Shown here in pieces: positions 17,967 through 27,160 of a stretch of 64,000 bases of DNA. The notes beneath the pieces were generated by a model. The model had not been told where the DNA came from and searched no databases. It was given only the letters and a program-made list of their open reading frames with translations. The position numbers were made by a program, and so were the translations under genes. The first letter of the stretch is position 1. Every line of letters begins with the position of its first letter. Origin of the DNA: Streptomyces olindensis (lineage in GTDB: Bacteria > Actinomycetota > Actinomycetes > Streptomycetales > Streptomycetaceae); NCBI GenBank assembly GCA_000696115.1, contig JJOH01000003.1, positions 124,001-188,000 on the forward strand, in the 5' to 3' direction.

Positions 17967-19348
17967 CCCCGGCCCTGCCGCGCACCGACCGGGGGCGACT
18001 GCTGCTGGTGCTCGGCCTCGCCACGGCGGTGACCGTCTTCACCGCGACCGTGCCGCTGCTGCGCGACTGGTTCGACCTGCGCGTCTACCACGGCAGCATC
18101 GACACCTGGGTCCACCACGACGGCCGGATCTACGACTACCGCGTGCCGGGCACGACGTACGGCTTCACCTACCCGCCGTTCGCCGCGGTCGCCATGCTGC
18201 CGATGGCCCTGCTGGACCTGCGGACCGCGATCGCCGCCGCCCTGCTGCTCAACCTCGCGGCCCTGGCCGTGATCCTGCGCCTGCTCGCCGGGCCGGACCG
18301 GCGGCGCCTCGGCCGGTACGGCTGGGCCCTGACCGCCTGCCTGCTCGCCCTGTTCGAGCCGCTCCGCGACACCTTCAGCTTCGGCCAGGTGAACCTGCTG
18401 CTCCTGGCCCTCGTCCTCACCGACGCGGCGCTGCTCGCCGCCGGACGCGGACGCCTGGCCGGCGTCGGCATCGGGCTCGCTGCCGCGATCAAGCTCACTC
18501 CGGCGCTCTTCATCGGGCTGCTGCTGGTGGCCGGACGCCGCCGCGCGGCGGCGGTCGCCACGGCCGTCGCCCTCGGGGCCACGACCCTCGCCGCCTGGGT
18601 GGACCCGGACGCCTCGCGCTACTACTGGACCCAGGCGCTGTGGGACACCGACCGTGTGGGACGCCTCGGCTATGTCTCGAACCAGTCGGTCCAGGGCATC
18701 CTGGCCCGGCTGGGCGAACCGGACCGGGCGGTGTGGGCGGCGGCGGTCCTGCTGATCCTCGGCGTGTGGGCCGTGCGGACCCGCCGGGCGGCCCTGGCGG
18801 GGGACTGGACGGCCGCGTTCGCCCTGACCGGGCTCGCCGCCTGCCTCGTCAGCCCGATCACCTGGGTGCACCATCTCGTGTGGCTGCTGCCGTCCTTCGC
18901 CGTCCTGATCCGCACGGGCCACCTCCGGATCGCGGGGGCCCTGTACGCCGTGCTGTGCACCAGCGTGGTGTGGCTGTGGTTCGACGACGCGTCCGGCGTC
19001 GACGGGTTCCTGGGCAGCAACACGTACGCCTGGATCACCCTGGGCCTGCTGCTGTGGCTGCCGGCCGGTCAGCTCCGCCCGGGCCTGCGCACCGGAAGCC
19101 GCAGCACCAGCACCACGACCGCCGCGCCCAGCCCGGCCGCACCCGCGATCAGCCCCGCGTCCGTCCAGACGGACCCGGGCTCCTCGGGGACGGCCGCGGC
19201 GACCGCGGGCGGCGTCGTCGTCTCCGGCCGCTCGGGAGCGCGCGCCGCCGCGAGCGAGCCCACCGCGTCGACCCGTCCGGCCGATCCGAACCCCCAGTCG
19301 AGCAGCGAGCGGGCCTCCTCGTACACGGCCGAGCCGCCGCCCTCCTGA
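17963..19348 (+). CDS. GT87-type (DUF2029) alpha-mannosyltransferase with antisense-overlapped tail
   Basis: A multi-spanning GT-C enzyme of 461 residues coupled to the MptB-like gene. Family features are the first periplasmic loop with DLRVYHGSIDTW, the YTYPP-like segment FTYPPFAAV, and a conserved HH near the end of the core (WVHHLVWLLP). It probably adds alpha-1,2-type mannose from polyprenol-phosphomannose. The core ends near residue 370; the remaining roughly 90 residues are Ser/Thr/Ala-rich, lack membrane segments, and lie opposite the 3' end of the carboxypeptidase gene. That tail may be non-functional read-on, or the overlap may be a genuine antisense arrangement. Confidence 0.82.
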   Translation: MTPALPRTDRGRLLLVLGLATAVTVFTATVPLLRDWFDLRVYHGSIDTWVHHDGRIYDYRVPGTTYGFTYPPFAAVAMLPMALLDLRTAIAAALLLNLAALAVILRLLAGPDRRRLGRYGWALTACLLALFEPLRDTFSFGQVNLLLLALVLTDAALLAAGRGRLAGVGIGLAAAIKLTPALFIGLLLVAGRRRAAAVATAVALGATTLAAWVDPDASRYYWTQALWDTDRVGRLGYVSNQSVQGILARLGEPDRAVWAAAVLLILGVWAVRTRRAALAGDWTAAFALTGLAACLVSPITWVHHLVWLLPSFAVLIRTGHLRIAGALYAVLCTSVVWLWFDDASGVDGFLGSNTYAWITLGLLLWLPAGQLRPGLRTGSRSTSTTTAAPSPAAPAISPASVQTDPGSSGTAAATAGGVVVSGRSGARAAASEPTASTRPADPNPQSSSERASSYTAEPPPS

Positions 19349-20244
19349 GGGTTCATCACCGTCACGACGAGGGTGCGCCCGTCCCGGCGCGCCGCCGCGA
19401 CGAGCGTGCTGCCCGCCTTGCTGGTGTAGCCGTTCTTGATGCCGATCAGCCCTGGATACGGCTTCACGCCCCGGGTGCCGCTCAGCAGCCGGTTGGTGTT
19501 GCGGATCGGGTACGACCAACCGCCGCCGCCCGGGAACCTCGCCTCGACCGTGGCGCAGTACCGGGCGAAGTCGGGGTTGCGCAGCCCCACCGCGCCGAAG
19601 ACGGCCAGGTCGAAGGCCGACGACACCTGGCCCGGGGCGTCGTACCCGTCCGGGGACACGACCCGGGTGTCGAGGGCGCCCAGCGACCGGGCCCTGGCCT
19701 GCATCCGCTCGGCGGTGACCCGCCAGCCGCCGTTGAGCCCGGCCAGGACGCGCACGGCGTCGTTGCCCGAGTTGAGGAAGACCCCGCGCCACAGGTCGGC
19801 GACCCGGTACGTACGGCCCTCGGCGACCCCGACCAGGCTGCTGCCCGCGCCGACGCCCCGCAGTTCCTCCGCGCGGACCGTGTGCCGGATGCCCGCCGGC
19901 AGCGACGGCAGCACCGTGAGCGCGAACAGGGTCTTCAGGGTGCTGGCCGGGGGCAGCCTGCGGTGTGCGTTGCGGGCGGCGAGCACCTCGCCGGTGCGGG
20001 CGTCGGCGACCAGCCAGGACAGGGCGGAGACCGCCGGGACGCGGGGCACCCCGGCGCGCGGGCGGACCTGGACGCCGGGGCGGTGCAGCAGCGACGGGTG
20101 CGGGGCCGCCGCCCTGGGCCCGGCCGGGGCACTGGGCTCCGCCCCGCCGGGGCCGGCCGCGGCGGCGGGCACCAGGGCCAGGAGCCCCGCCGCGCAGAGC
20201 GCACCGGCTGACACGACCGCCCGGGAAGAGAATCCGATGATCAT
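19069..20244 (-). CDS. Secreted, membrane-anchored D-alanyl-D-alanine carboxypeptidase
   Basis: Low-molecular-weight penicillin-binding protein (peptidase S11) of 391 residues that trims peptidoglycan stem peptides. It has an N-terminal signal sequence, the SxxK motif Ser101-TLK104, the SGN motif at 159-161, and the third motif as Lys270-Asn271-Gly272, a KNG variant of the usual KTG. A C-terminal hydrophobic helix followed by a basic tail anchors it in the membrane. The ATG at 20244 is the best start; the open frame upstream continues through promoter DNA. Its last 280 bases lie opposite the end of the convergent mannosyltransferase. Confidence 0.92.
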   Translation of the reverse strand: MIIGFSSRAVVSAGALCAAGLLALVPAAAAGPGGAEPSAPAGPRAAAPHPSLLHRPGVQVRPRAGVPRVPAVSALSWLVADARTGEVLAARNAHRRLPPASTLKTLFALTVLPSLPAGIRHTVRAEELRGVGAGSSLVGVAEGRTYRVADLWRGVFLNSGNDAVRVLAGLNGGWRVTAERMQARARSLGALDTRVVSPDGYDAPGQVSSAFDLAVFGAVGLRNPDFARYCATVEARFPGGGGWSYPIRNTNRLLSGTRGVKPYPGLIGIKNGYTSKAGSTLVAAARRDGRTLVVTVMNPQEGGGSAVYEEARSLLDWGFGSAGRVDAVGSLAAARAPERPETTTPPAVAAAVPEEPGSVWTDAGLIAGAAGLGAAVVVLVLRLPVRRPGRS

Positions 20245-20369
20245 ACGATCAACGTAGAAACGGGTGTCCTCGGTACGGCGACGACCGGGCCGGAGACGAC
20301 ACGCGAGCACCCGGATGCCGCACGGTGTGCGCCCCGACGGCCCGCACGCCGCCCCGCGTGCGATGTCCG

Positions 20370-21512
20370 TCAGTCCGACGGCAGGGTCGGCTGGATGCGC
20401 CGCAGGAACGTCGCGTTGTCCGGTGTCTCGCGCATCCGTTCCAGGAGGGTCTCCAGGCCGCCCTGCCCGTCCCGGCTCTGCAGCACGCGCCGCAGGCCGT
20501 GCACGGCGGTCAACTCGGGCCGTGTCAGCAGGAGTTCCTCGCGGCGGGTGCCGGAGGAGGTGATGTCGACGGCGGGGAACAGGCGGCGGGAGGCCGGTTC
20601 GCGGCTCAGGCGGAGTTCCATGTTGCCGGTGCTCTTCAGCTCCTCGAAGTAGAAGTCGTCGGCCCGGGAGCCGGTCTCGACGAGGGCGGTGGCGAGGATG
20701 GTGAGGGAACCGCCCTCCTCGGCCGACCGGGCGGCGCCGAAGAACCGCTTGGGGCCGGTCAGCGCGGACGCGTCGACGCCTCCGGTGAGGATGCGGCCAC
20801 CGGAGGCGGCCGCGTTGTTGTGCGCCCGGCACAGCCGGGTCAGCGAGTCGAGGAGCAGGACGACGTCCTCGCCGGCCTCGACGAGCCGTTTGGCCCGCTC
20901 GATCACGAGCTCGGCGAGCGCGACGTGCTGCTTGGCGCTGCGGTCGAACGTCGAGGCGTACACCTCGCCCCGCACGCAGCGCAGCATGTCGGTGACCTCC
21001 TCGGGCCGCTCGTCGAGCAGCAGCATCAGCAGCCGGCACTCGGGGTGGTTGCCGGTGACGGCTGCCGCGAGCTGCTGGAGGAGGACGGTCTTGCCGGTCT
21101 TGGGCGGGGCCACGAGGAGCCCGCGCTGGCCCTTGCCGACCGGCGCGATCAGGTCGACGACCCGCCCGGCGAGTCCGGCGGCCGGGTGTTCCAGGCGCAG
21201 CCGCTCGTGCGGATGCAGCGGTGTCAGGTCCCGGAAGTGGCGGCGGTCGCGCAGGTCCGCGGGCGCACGGCCGTCGACCCGTGCGACGTCGGTGAGGCCG
21301 CGCCGGTCGCCGAGCAGGCCCTCGACGAGGTCGCCCTTGCGCAGGCCGTGACGGCGGATCAGGGAGGGGGAGACGGCCGGGTCGGCGGGCGAGGGCAGAC
21401 CGTTCTCGGCGCGCAGGTGCCCCTTCCCGCCCGGGTCGATGTCGAGGACGCCGAGGGCGGTCCGGGGCTCGATGTGCCGCTGGACGGGTGGGGTGTCGAG
21501 TGTGGTGGTCAT
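20370..21512 (-). CDS. rho: Short transcription termination factor Rho paralogue
   Basis: A hexameric RNA helicase-type terminator of 380 residues. A compact cold-shock-like RNA-binding domain lies at about 15-75 ([25 protein letters not shown]). The ATPase core has Walker A PPKTGKT (136-142), Walker B ending Asp222 in VVLLLDS, and the [10 protein letters not shown] segment. It lacks the N-terminal helix bundle and the long Arg/Asp-rich insertion of the usual actinobacterial Rho of about 650-700 residues, so this is a second, short Rho. The GTG/ATG choice is set by AAAGGA ten bases before the ATG at 21512. Rho is often autoregulated through its leader; a leader of about 200 bases is possible here. 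Confidence 0.9.
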   Translation of the reverse strand: MTTTLDTPPVQRHIEPRTALGVLDIDPGGKGHLRAENGLPSPADPAVSPSLIRRHGLRKGDLVEGLLGDRRGLTDVARVDGRAPADLRDRRHFRDLTPLHPHERLRLEHPAAGLAGRVVDLIAPVGKGQRGLLVAPPKTGKTVLLQQLAAAVTGNHPECRLLMLLLDERPEEVTDMLRCVRGEVYASTFDRSAKQHVALAELVIERAKRLVEAGEDVVLLLDSLTRLCRAHNNAAASGGRILTGGVDASALTGPKRFFGAARSAEEGGSLTILATALVETGSRADDFYFEELKSTGNMELRLSREPASRRLFPAVDITSSGTRREELLLTRPELTAVHGLRRVLQSRDGQGGLETLLERMRETPDNATFLRRIQPTLPSD

Positions 21513-21760
21513 GGTGGTGTGTCCTTTCACGGACGGCAGGCGTGAGACATGCGAAGGGAAGGGGAGAGAGCCGCGAGGGGAGGGGCCTGGGGCACGCCTC
21601 CGGCGGCGGGGAACAGCACCACGGCCACGACAGGGCACGTCAGGGTGCTGGAAAGGAGAGAACGAAATGCAGAATCGCACCGGCGCCCACAGACAGGGGC
21701 GTGCACGAGTGCTGTGTGCAGGCTATCACCCGACGAGGTGCCGGGCGAGGGGAACGAGGT

Positions 21761-22597
21761 TCAGCGCGTGGCCAGGAGCCCGTACAGCAGGGGGATCCGC
21801 GGCTCGGGCAGCCGCCACCAGCCGGACTCCGTGCGGACCATCCGGGGCCAGCGCGGCCAGGGAAGTTCGTCGGTCTCGCGCAGTCGCCGCACGGTCAGTC
21901 CCGCTCCGGTCAACGCGTTGACGACCTCTCCTGTTCCGTGCATCCACTCGTAACTGTCCGTGGCGCCCTCGACGGCCGGGCCGTCCGTGTACGTGTGCGT
22001 CGCGTCCCGGTGCACGGGACCGCCCCCGCCCAGGTAGTCGTGCCGCAGCAGCAGTTCGGGACCCTCGCCCGGAGCGGGTTTCGGGCCCAGGGAGTTGAGC
22101 AGCGGGTGGAACTCGACGACGTACAGCCGGCCGCCCGGCCGCAGGAGCCGCCCGACGGTCTCCGCCCACCGGTCCAGGTCGGGCAGGTAGCACAGCGCGC
22201 CCTTGCCGGTGTACACGACGTCGAACAGCCGCCCGTCCAGGGCCTCCACGGCGTCGTACACGTTCGCCCGGACGTACGTCACGTCGGCGCCGGCCCGCGC
22301 CGCGATGTCCTTCGCGGCCGCCACGGACGCCGCGGAGAAGTCGAGGCCGACGGCCCGGGCGCCGCGCCGTGCGAAGGCGATCGTCTCCGTGCCGAGATGG
22401 CACTGCAGGTGCAGCACGTCACGGCCGGCCAGCTCGCCGAGGTCCTCCCACTCGAAGGGCGCGAACCAGCGCTCGGGATCGAGGCCCTGCTCGAGGCCGT
22501 AGAACCGGCTGGCGAGGTGGACGGGCGTACGGGCGTCCCAGTTGGCCTGGTTGGCCCGCATCAGCCGGTCGTGCTCGGCGGACGTCATGGGGGACAT
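21761..22597 (-). CDS. Class I SAM-dependent methyltransferase
   Basis: A 278-residue soluble methyltransferase. The SAM site is clear: VLHLQCHLGTETIAFAR (motif I variant with HLGT instead of GCGTG), GLDFSAASV for the adenosine-binding acidic loop, and LLRPGGRLYVVEFHP for motif III. The unusual LQCHLG form is shared by a widespread Streptomyces family of unknown substrate. The ATG at 22597 is used; another at 22588 would remove three residues. It is divergent from a second methyltransferase, and no pathway partner is evident. Confidence 0.85.
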   Translation of the reverse strand: MSPMTSAEHDRLMRANQANWDARTPVHLASRFYGLEQGLDPERWFAPFEWEDLGELAGRDVLHLQCHLGTETIAFARRGARAVGLDFSAASVAAAKDIAARAGADVTYVRANVYDAVEALDGRLFDVVYTGKGALCYLPDLDRWAETVGRLLRPGGRLYVVEFHPLLNSLGPKPAPGEGPELLLRHDYLGGGGPVHRDATHTYTDGPAVEGATDSYEWMHGTGEVVNALTGAGLTVRRLRETDELPWPRWPRMVRTESGWWRLPEPRIPLLYGLLATR

Positions 22598-22670
22598 CCA
22601 ACCGTGAACGGGCCGGGCGCGGCGGGGGAACGCGGGAAACGACCCACCTCGTTTCCCCTAGGCTGAGCCG

Positions 22671-23396
22671 ATGTTCAGCCCCGAAGGCCCCAGTCTGCGC
22701 GAGCTCGCCGTCCAGGCGCTGTCGTCCGTCGAACGCGGCTACGACCTCCTCGCGCCGAAGTTCGACCACACGCCCTTCCGGACGCCCGACGCCGTGCTCG
22801 ACGCCGTCGGGTCGGCACTGCGGCGGATGGGGCCCTTCGACGCCGGGCTCGACCTGTGCTGCGGCACCGGTGCGGGCGTCGGCGTGCTGGGCCGGGTGTG
22901 CCGGGAGCGGGTCACCGGCGTCGACTTCAGCGCGGGGATGCTCGACGTCGCCCGGCAGCGGGTCCGGCCGGCGGGGCCGCCGGTCTCCTTCGTCCGCGCC
23001 GACGCCCGCGCCCTGCCCTTCGCACCCGCCTTCGACCTGGTGGTCAGCTTCGGGGCCTTCGGGCACTTCCTGCCGCGCGAGGTGCCCGGGCTGTTCGCGC
23101 AGGTCCGCTCCGTCCTGCGGCCGGGCGGCTGCTTCGCCTTCCCGCTGGTCGCCCCGCCCCGCCCGGGCTCCCTCGGCTCCTGGATGCTGCTCGGCTTCGA
23201 CACGGCCATGCGGGTGCGCAACGCCCTGTGGCGGCCGCCGTTCGTCATGTACTACCGGGCCGTCCGCTTCGGGGACGTGCTGCGCGCGCTCGCGGAGGCG
23301 GGTTTCCGGGTGGAGCTGTACCCGCTGCCGGAGTTCGGGCGGCGACGGGACGGCAGCCCGCGGGTGCGTCTCGTCGCCGCCCGGCTCCCCGGGTAG
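22671..23396 (+). CDS. Class I SAM-dependent methyltransferase (Methyltransf_11 type)
   Basis: A 241-residue methyltransferase with DLCCGTGAGVGVLG (motif I), GVDFSAGML (motif II), DALPF-like RADARALPF and LRPGGCFAFPLV (motif III). The substrate is unknown. The start ATG at 22671 lies 73 bases from the divergent methyltransferase start, so the two genes may share a control region. The final codons and stop are part of the first unit of a roughly 31-base tandem repeat, so the C-terminus may have been altered by repeat growth. Confidence 0.85.
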   Translation: MFSPEGPSLRELAVQALSSVERGYDLLAPKFDHTPFRTPDAVLDAVGSALRRMGPFDAGLDLCCGTGAGVGVLGRVCRERVTGVDFSAGMLDVARQRVRPAGPPVSFVRADARALPFAPAFDLVVSFGAFGHFLPREVPGLFAQVRSVLRPGGCFAFPLVAPPRPGSLGSWMLLGFDTAMRVRNALWRPPFVMYYRAVRFGDVLRALAEAGFRVELYPLPEFGRRRDGSPRVRLVAARLPG

Positions 23397-23491
23397 TCCT
23401 GCACGGGAGGCCCGGCTCCCCGGGTAGTCCCGCGCGCGAGGTCAGGCTCCCCGGCTGGTCCCGCGCGGAACGCCGGGCTCCCGGGGCGGTC
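23381..23491. repeat. Imperfect tandem repeat, about 31-base unit, 3.6 copies
   Basis: Units start with CCGGCTCCCCGGGTAGTCC, and continue with a CGCGCG/GCACGGGAGG-like spacer; starts are near 23381, 23411, 23442 and 23473. The first unit contains the stop codon of the methyltransferase and the last touches the stop of the convergent hydrolase, so the array fills the whole intergenic gap. Confidence 0.8.
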
Positions 23492-24311
23492 AGCCGCGCA
23501 GGAAGTTCAGCAGGTCGTCGTTGAACGCCTTCTCGAAGTCGCCCACCAGCCCGTGCGGCGCGCCCGGATACACCTTCAGCGTCGCGTCCTTCACCAGCTG
23601 GGCGGTCCGGTGGGCCGAGGCGCCGATCGGCACGATCTGGTCGTCGTCGCCGTGCGCCACCAGCGTCGGCACGTCGATCCGCCCCAGGTCCTCGGTGAAG
23701 TCGGTCTCCGAGAACTGGGCGACGCAGTCGTAGGCGCCCTTCAGCCCGGCCTGCATGCTCCACATCCAGAACGCGCGCCGCACGCCTTCCGACACCGCGG
23801 CCCCGGGCCGGTCGAAGCCGTAGAAGCTCTCGCTCAGCTCCCAGTAGAACTGCGAGCGGTCCGCCGCCACGGCCGCGCGGATCCCGTCGAAGGCCTCCTT
23901 CGGCGTGCCCTCGGGGTTGTCGTCGGTGCGCAGCATCAGCGGCGGCACCGCGCCCAGCAGCACGGCCTTGGCGACCCGCGCGGTCCCGTGCCGCCCGATG
24001 TAGCGGGCCACCTCGCCGCCGCCGGTCGAATGGCCCACCAGGACCGCGTCGTCGAGGTTCAGCGTCTCGATCAGCTCGGCCAGGTCATCGGCGTACCGGT
24101 CCATGTGGTTGCCCTGCCACGGCTGGCCCGAGCGGCCGTGCCCGCGGCGGTCGTGCGCGATCGCGCGGAAGCCGTGCTCGGCGACCAGACGGGCCTGCCC
24201 GTCCCACGCGTCCGCGTTGAGGGGCCAGCCGTGACTGAACACCACGGGCTGTCCCTCACCCCAGTCCTTGTAGTAGATCTCGGTCCCGTCGGACGTGGTG
24301 AACGTACTCAT
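23490..24311 (-). CDS. Alpha/beta hydrolase, cofactor-free chloroperoxidase/esterase type
   Basis: A 273-residue alpha/beta hydrolase of the non-haem haloperoxidase group. It opens with [12 protein letters not shown], has the oxyanion HGWP, the nucleophile elbow GHSTGGGE (Ser as nucleophile), the acid Asp in [11 protein letters not shown] and the His in PHGLVGD. Such enzymes act as esterases and show perhydrolase/bromination side activity (family knowledge); the natural substrate is unknown. The ATG at 24311 has an appropriate GAGAGGAAG upstream on its strand. It is 47 bases downstream of another alpha/beta hydrolase and divergent from an AraC regulator, suggesting a regulated pair. Confidence 0.9.
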   Translation of the reverse strand: MSTFTTSDGTEIYYKDWGEGQPVVFSHGWPLNADAWDGQARLVAEHGFRAIAHDRRGHGRSGQPWQGNHMDRYADDLAELIETLNLDDAVLVGHSTGGGEVARYIGRHGTARVAKAVLLGAVPPLMLRTDDNPEGTPKEAFDGIRAAVAADRSQFYWELSESFYGFDRPGAAVSEGVRRAFWMWSMQAGLKGAYDCVAQFSETDFTEDLGRIDVPTLVAHGDDDQIVPIGASAHRTAQLVKDATLKVYPGAPHGLVGDFEKAFNDDLLNFLRG

Positions 24312-24358
24312 GAGCTTCCTCTCGGCGGGGGTGTCGTCGGCGGGATGCCGGCGGGCGA

Positions 24359-25192
24359 TCAGACGAAACGCCGTACGAACGTCAGGGCCGTGTCCGCGAC
24401 CTCCTGCCAGCCGTGGTCGATGGTCAGGGCGTGGCCCCGGCCCTTGATCTCGATGATCTCCGTGATTCCGGGATTGCGCCGCTGGCGCTTGTAGGAGGCG
24501 TTCGACAGCGCCCAGGGCACGGTGTGGTCCTTCTCGCCCGAGATGATCAGCAGCGGACCGCGCTCCGGGTTCTCGGTGTCGACCTTCGCCTCGGTCCACG
24601 GGTTGAGGTTGGCCGTGGCCGCCTGGAACAGCGGCGCGCCCGGTGCCGGCACGGCGAACGTCTCGTACAGCTCCCGGGCCTCCTCGTCGCTCACCGCGTT
24701 GGCGAAGGAGTATCGGAACTGGTCGAACGTGAGCGGCACGGCACGGTTGCGGTTCGCCGGGTTGGTGAGCACCGGCGCCGCCGCGCGCAGCGACGACACG
24801 GGCAGCGGCAGCACGCCCCGGAACGGCGCCGGGTCGATCGCCACCGACGCGGCGGACAGGCCCCGCCCGGCGAGAATCTGCGTGAGCAGTCCGCCGAACG
24901 AGTGACCGATGATCGCCGGCTTGCGCTTGAGGCCGCCGATCAGTGCCGCCAGGTGGTCGGCGACCTGCCCGACCGTCTTGCCGGCGAGGACCTCGGGGTG
25001 CCGGTTGGCCTCCTCGACGGTGTCCGGGTCGTCGGGCCAGGACAACGAGACCGGGGCGTACCCGGCCCGCTCGAAGTGGTCCGCCCAACGGTCCCAGCTG
25101 CTCGGCAGCAGCCACAGTCCGTGGACGAAGACGACGGGCGTGCGGTCGGCGGCGTTGGCCCGCTCGATCAGCTCCTCGTCATGCGTGGTCAT
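24359..25192 (-). CDS. Alpha/beta hydrolase
   Basis: A 277-residue hydrolase with [14 protein letters not shown] (oxyanion region), nucleophile elbow GHSFGG, an acid in [11 protein letters not shown] and a histidine in [14 protein letters not shown]. It resembles the uncharacterised alpha/beta hydrolases that share the FxHG-W-W-S-W start; it is not a haloperoxidase copy of its neighbour. The ATG at 25192 was chosen because the protein similarity starts there; in-frame extension upstream is through the divergent promoter region. Forms a likely operon with the downstream hydrolase. Confidence 0.88.
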   Translation of the reverse strand: MTTHDEELIERANAADRTPVVFVHGLWLLPSSWDRWADHFERAGYAPVSLSWPDDPDTVEEANRHPEVLAGKTVGQVADHLAALIGGLKRKPAIIGHSFGGLLTQILAGRGLSAASVAIDPAPFRGVLPLPVSSLRAAAPVLTNPANRNRAVPLTFDQFRYSFANAVSDEEARELYETFAVPAPGAPLFQAATANLNPWTEAKVDTENPERGPLLIISGEKDHTVPWALSNASYKRQRRNPGITEIIEIKGRGHALTIDHGWQEVADTALTFVRRFV

Positions 25193-25349
25193 ACGGGCGT
25201 CCCCCTGGACGTCGGTGTCGGTCACGGACGCTCCTGTAAACGTGCACAGGGCGTTCACCTCTGGCCGATACTGGCAGCGGACGCGGTCGGCGGATCGGCC
25301 CTGGGTGCCCGGTCCTCGACTCACCGTGCCGGGGCGGAGAGGACTGGGG

Positions 25350-26309
25350 ATGATCCTGCTGGACACGAGGGAGTTGCCGGTGGACGAGCGGGTGGAGGCC
25401 TTCCGGGGCGCTCTGCTCACCGCGTCCGTGCCGTCGCTGGTCAGGATGGAGGAGGGCGGAGAGCGGGCGTTCGCCCGCATGGAGCGGTGGCACTTCGGCG
25501 AGCTGACGCTGTTCACCAGCAGCTCGTCCGGCTGGGCCGTCACCCGGAGCCCCCGCTACCTGCGCCTCGAAGGCGCGCCCATGGTCTCCCTGTCCCTCCA
25601 GGTCCGCGCCACGGGCCGGTTCGGCCAGTCGGGCCGGCAGGAACGGGTGGAGCCCGGTGAGCTGATGCTCAACGACCTGACCATCCCCTACGACTTCGCC
25701 TGGTCGGGCAGCGGCGGCGCACAGGCGCTCCAGGTGCCGTACGACGCCCTCGCCCTGCCGCCGCACATCGTCCGCCGGGGCGCCGAGCGGCTGCGGGCCA
25801 GTCCGCTGTACGACCTGCTCCGCGCGCACATCGCCCGCCTCCAGGCCGACGCCGACACCCTCGCCGGCGACCCGGGCGCGGCCGCCCTCGGCTCGGCCAC
25901 CCTGGAGCTGGTGCGCGCGCTGCTCACCTCCGCCGCCGGCGTGGACGCCTACGCCCGGCCCGCGCTGGCCGATTCGTTGCTCCAGCGCGTCCTCGCCTAC
26001 GCGCGCACCCACCTGACGGAACCGGACCTCACACCCGCCCGCATCGCGCACGCCCACAGCATCTCCGTGCGCGCCCTGTACCGCCTGTGCGCGCAGGCCG
26101 GGCTGAGCCTGGAGCAGTGGATCATCGAGCAGCGGCTGGAGGGGGCCCGCGCCGGCCTGGTCTCGCCGGTGGGGCGCACCCGGACCGTCGCGTCGGTCGC
26201 CCGCGCCTGGGGGTTCACCGACCCGAGCCACTTCACGCGCCGCTTCAAGGCGGCGTACGGCGTGACGCCCCGGCGGTGGCGGGCCTCGCAGCCCGGCCCG
26301 GCAGAGTGA
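25350..26309 (+). CDS. AraC-family regulator (AraC-binding-like N-terminal domain)
   Basis: A 319-residue activator-type protein. Residues about 1-190 form the cupin-like sensor related to the AraC/NhaR-like domain seen in FeaR-type regulators, and residues about 205-315 are the double helix-turn-helix, ending in the SVARAWGFTDPSHFTRRFKAAYGVTP-type signature (shown in parts: WGFTDPSHF and FKAAYGVTP). GGAGAGGA precedes the ATG. It is divergent from the two hydrolase genes across 157 bases and most likely controls them. Its last 65 bases lie opposite the 3' end of the convergent GntR gene. Confidence 0.9.
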   Translation: MILLDTRELPVDERVEAFRGALLTASVPSLVRMEEGGERAFARMERWHFGELTLFTSSSSGWAVTRSPRYLRLEGAPMVSLSLQVRATGRFGQSGRQERVEPGELMLNDLTIPYDFAWSGSGGAQALQVPYDALALPPHIVRRGAERLRASPLYDLLRAHIARLQADADTLAGDPGAAALGSATLELVRALLTSAAGVDAYARPALADSLLQRVLAYARTHLTEPDLTPARIAHAHSISVRALYRLCAQAGLSLEQWIIEQRLEGARAGLVSPVGRTRTVASVARAWGFTDPSHFTRRFKAAYGVTPRRWRASQPGPAE

Positions 26310-27030
26310 ACTCGTAGACGAGCGCGTCCTGCCGGGTGTCCACGACGAGGTCGGTGATCTCCAGCGGCCGCGCGTACTGGTCGTGCACCCGGCGGGTGAC
26401 CCGCACCGACGGCGTGCTCGCGGGCCGGGTGATGGTGTCGCGGTGGTGCAGGGTGAGCCCGGCCCGGCGCATCCAGTCGTAGGCCCGCCGCAGGTGCGCG
26501 GCCGCCGTGCCGTCGGCGCGGTCGCGATAGCGCGCCAGCTCCTCGACCTCCGCCAGCGCCACGGCGGAGAAGGACGTCACGGCGGTCCGCAGGCCGCGTC
26601 CGTCGGCGGTGGCGTACCGGTAGCGGTGGACCAGCGTCGGACGTCCCGGGGCGAGCCCCAGCGCCGCCGCGTGGTCCGGCGAGGGCGGTTCCCAGGCGAC
26701 GGTGGCGCGGGAGACGGTGCCCGGTGTCGCGGCCCGGGCGCCGACGGGGAAGGTGAGCGTGGCAGGGGTCTCGACGGGCGGGCCGGGCAGGGTCGCGTGG
26801 CTGCCGCGCCGGTCGGTGGCGACGAGGCCGTCGCGGCGCAGCAGCTCCAGGGCCTGCCGCACGGTCTCCCGGCTGACTCCGAAGTGTCCGGCCAACCGCC
26901 GTTCCCCCGGCAGGCGTTCACCCGGCGGGACGGTGCCGTCGCGTAGCTCGCCGAGCAGCTCCGAAGCGATCCGGCGGTACAGGGGCTCCTCTTCGGTCGG
27001 CGGGTGGTCGGGCGGGGTGGTGCGGGCCAT
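26245..27030 (-). CDS. GntR-family (HutC/UTRA) transcriptional regulator
   Basis: A 261-residue regulator. Residues about 17-85 are a GntR winged helix (LPGERRLAGHFGVSRETVRQAL, then ATDRRGSHAT), and residues about 95-250 a UTRA ligand-binding domain ending in ITDLVVDTRQDALVYEF. UTRA domains bind sugars, amino acids or related small effectors. No obvious target is adjacent; the neighbouring gene on the same strand, downstream across the AraC gene, is unrelated. The stop lies inside the AraC gene on the opposite strand. Confidence 0.88.
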   Translation of the reverse strand: MARTTPPDHPPTEEEPLYRRIASELLGELRDGTVPPGERLPGERRLAGHFGVSRETVRQALELLRRDGLVATDRRGSHATLPGPPVETPATLTFPVGARAATPGTVSRATVAWEPPSPDHAAALGLAPGRPTLVHRYRYATADGRGLRTAVTSFSAVALAEVEELARYRDRADGTAAAHLRRAYDWMRRAGLTLHHRDTITRPASTPSVRVTRRVHDQYARPLEITDLVVDTRQDALVYEFTLPGRAARPATAGASRRTPP

Positions 27031-27160
27031 GCCGCGCCTCCTGTTGGTGACGTACGGTAGTCATGCGGGCTCGGTGCGCCACCAGATCTAGCATTGGTCT
27101 AAACCAGCAGGGAAGGGTGGCCGGGCGGTTCGGCCGAAACCGGACCGCCCGCGCCCGCCG

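Noticed and set aside
21667..21921. An 84-codon + frame with a very good AAGGAG site before its ATG, between rho and the methyltransferase
   Set aside because: Most of it runs antisense to the methyltransferase, the protein is Arg/Ala/Ser-rich without any recognisable pattern, and the purine run may belong to the rho leader on the other strand.
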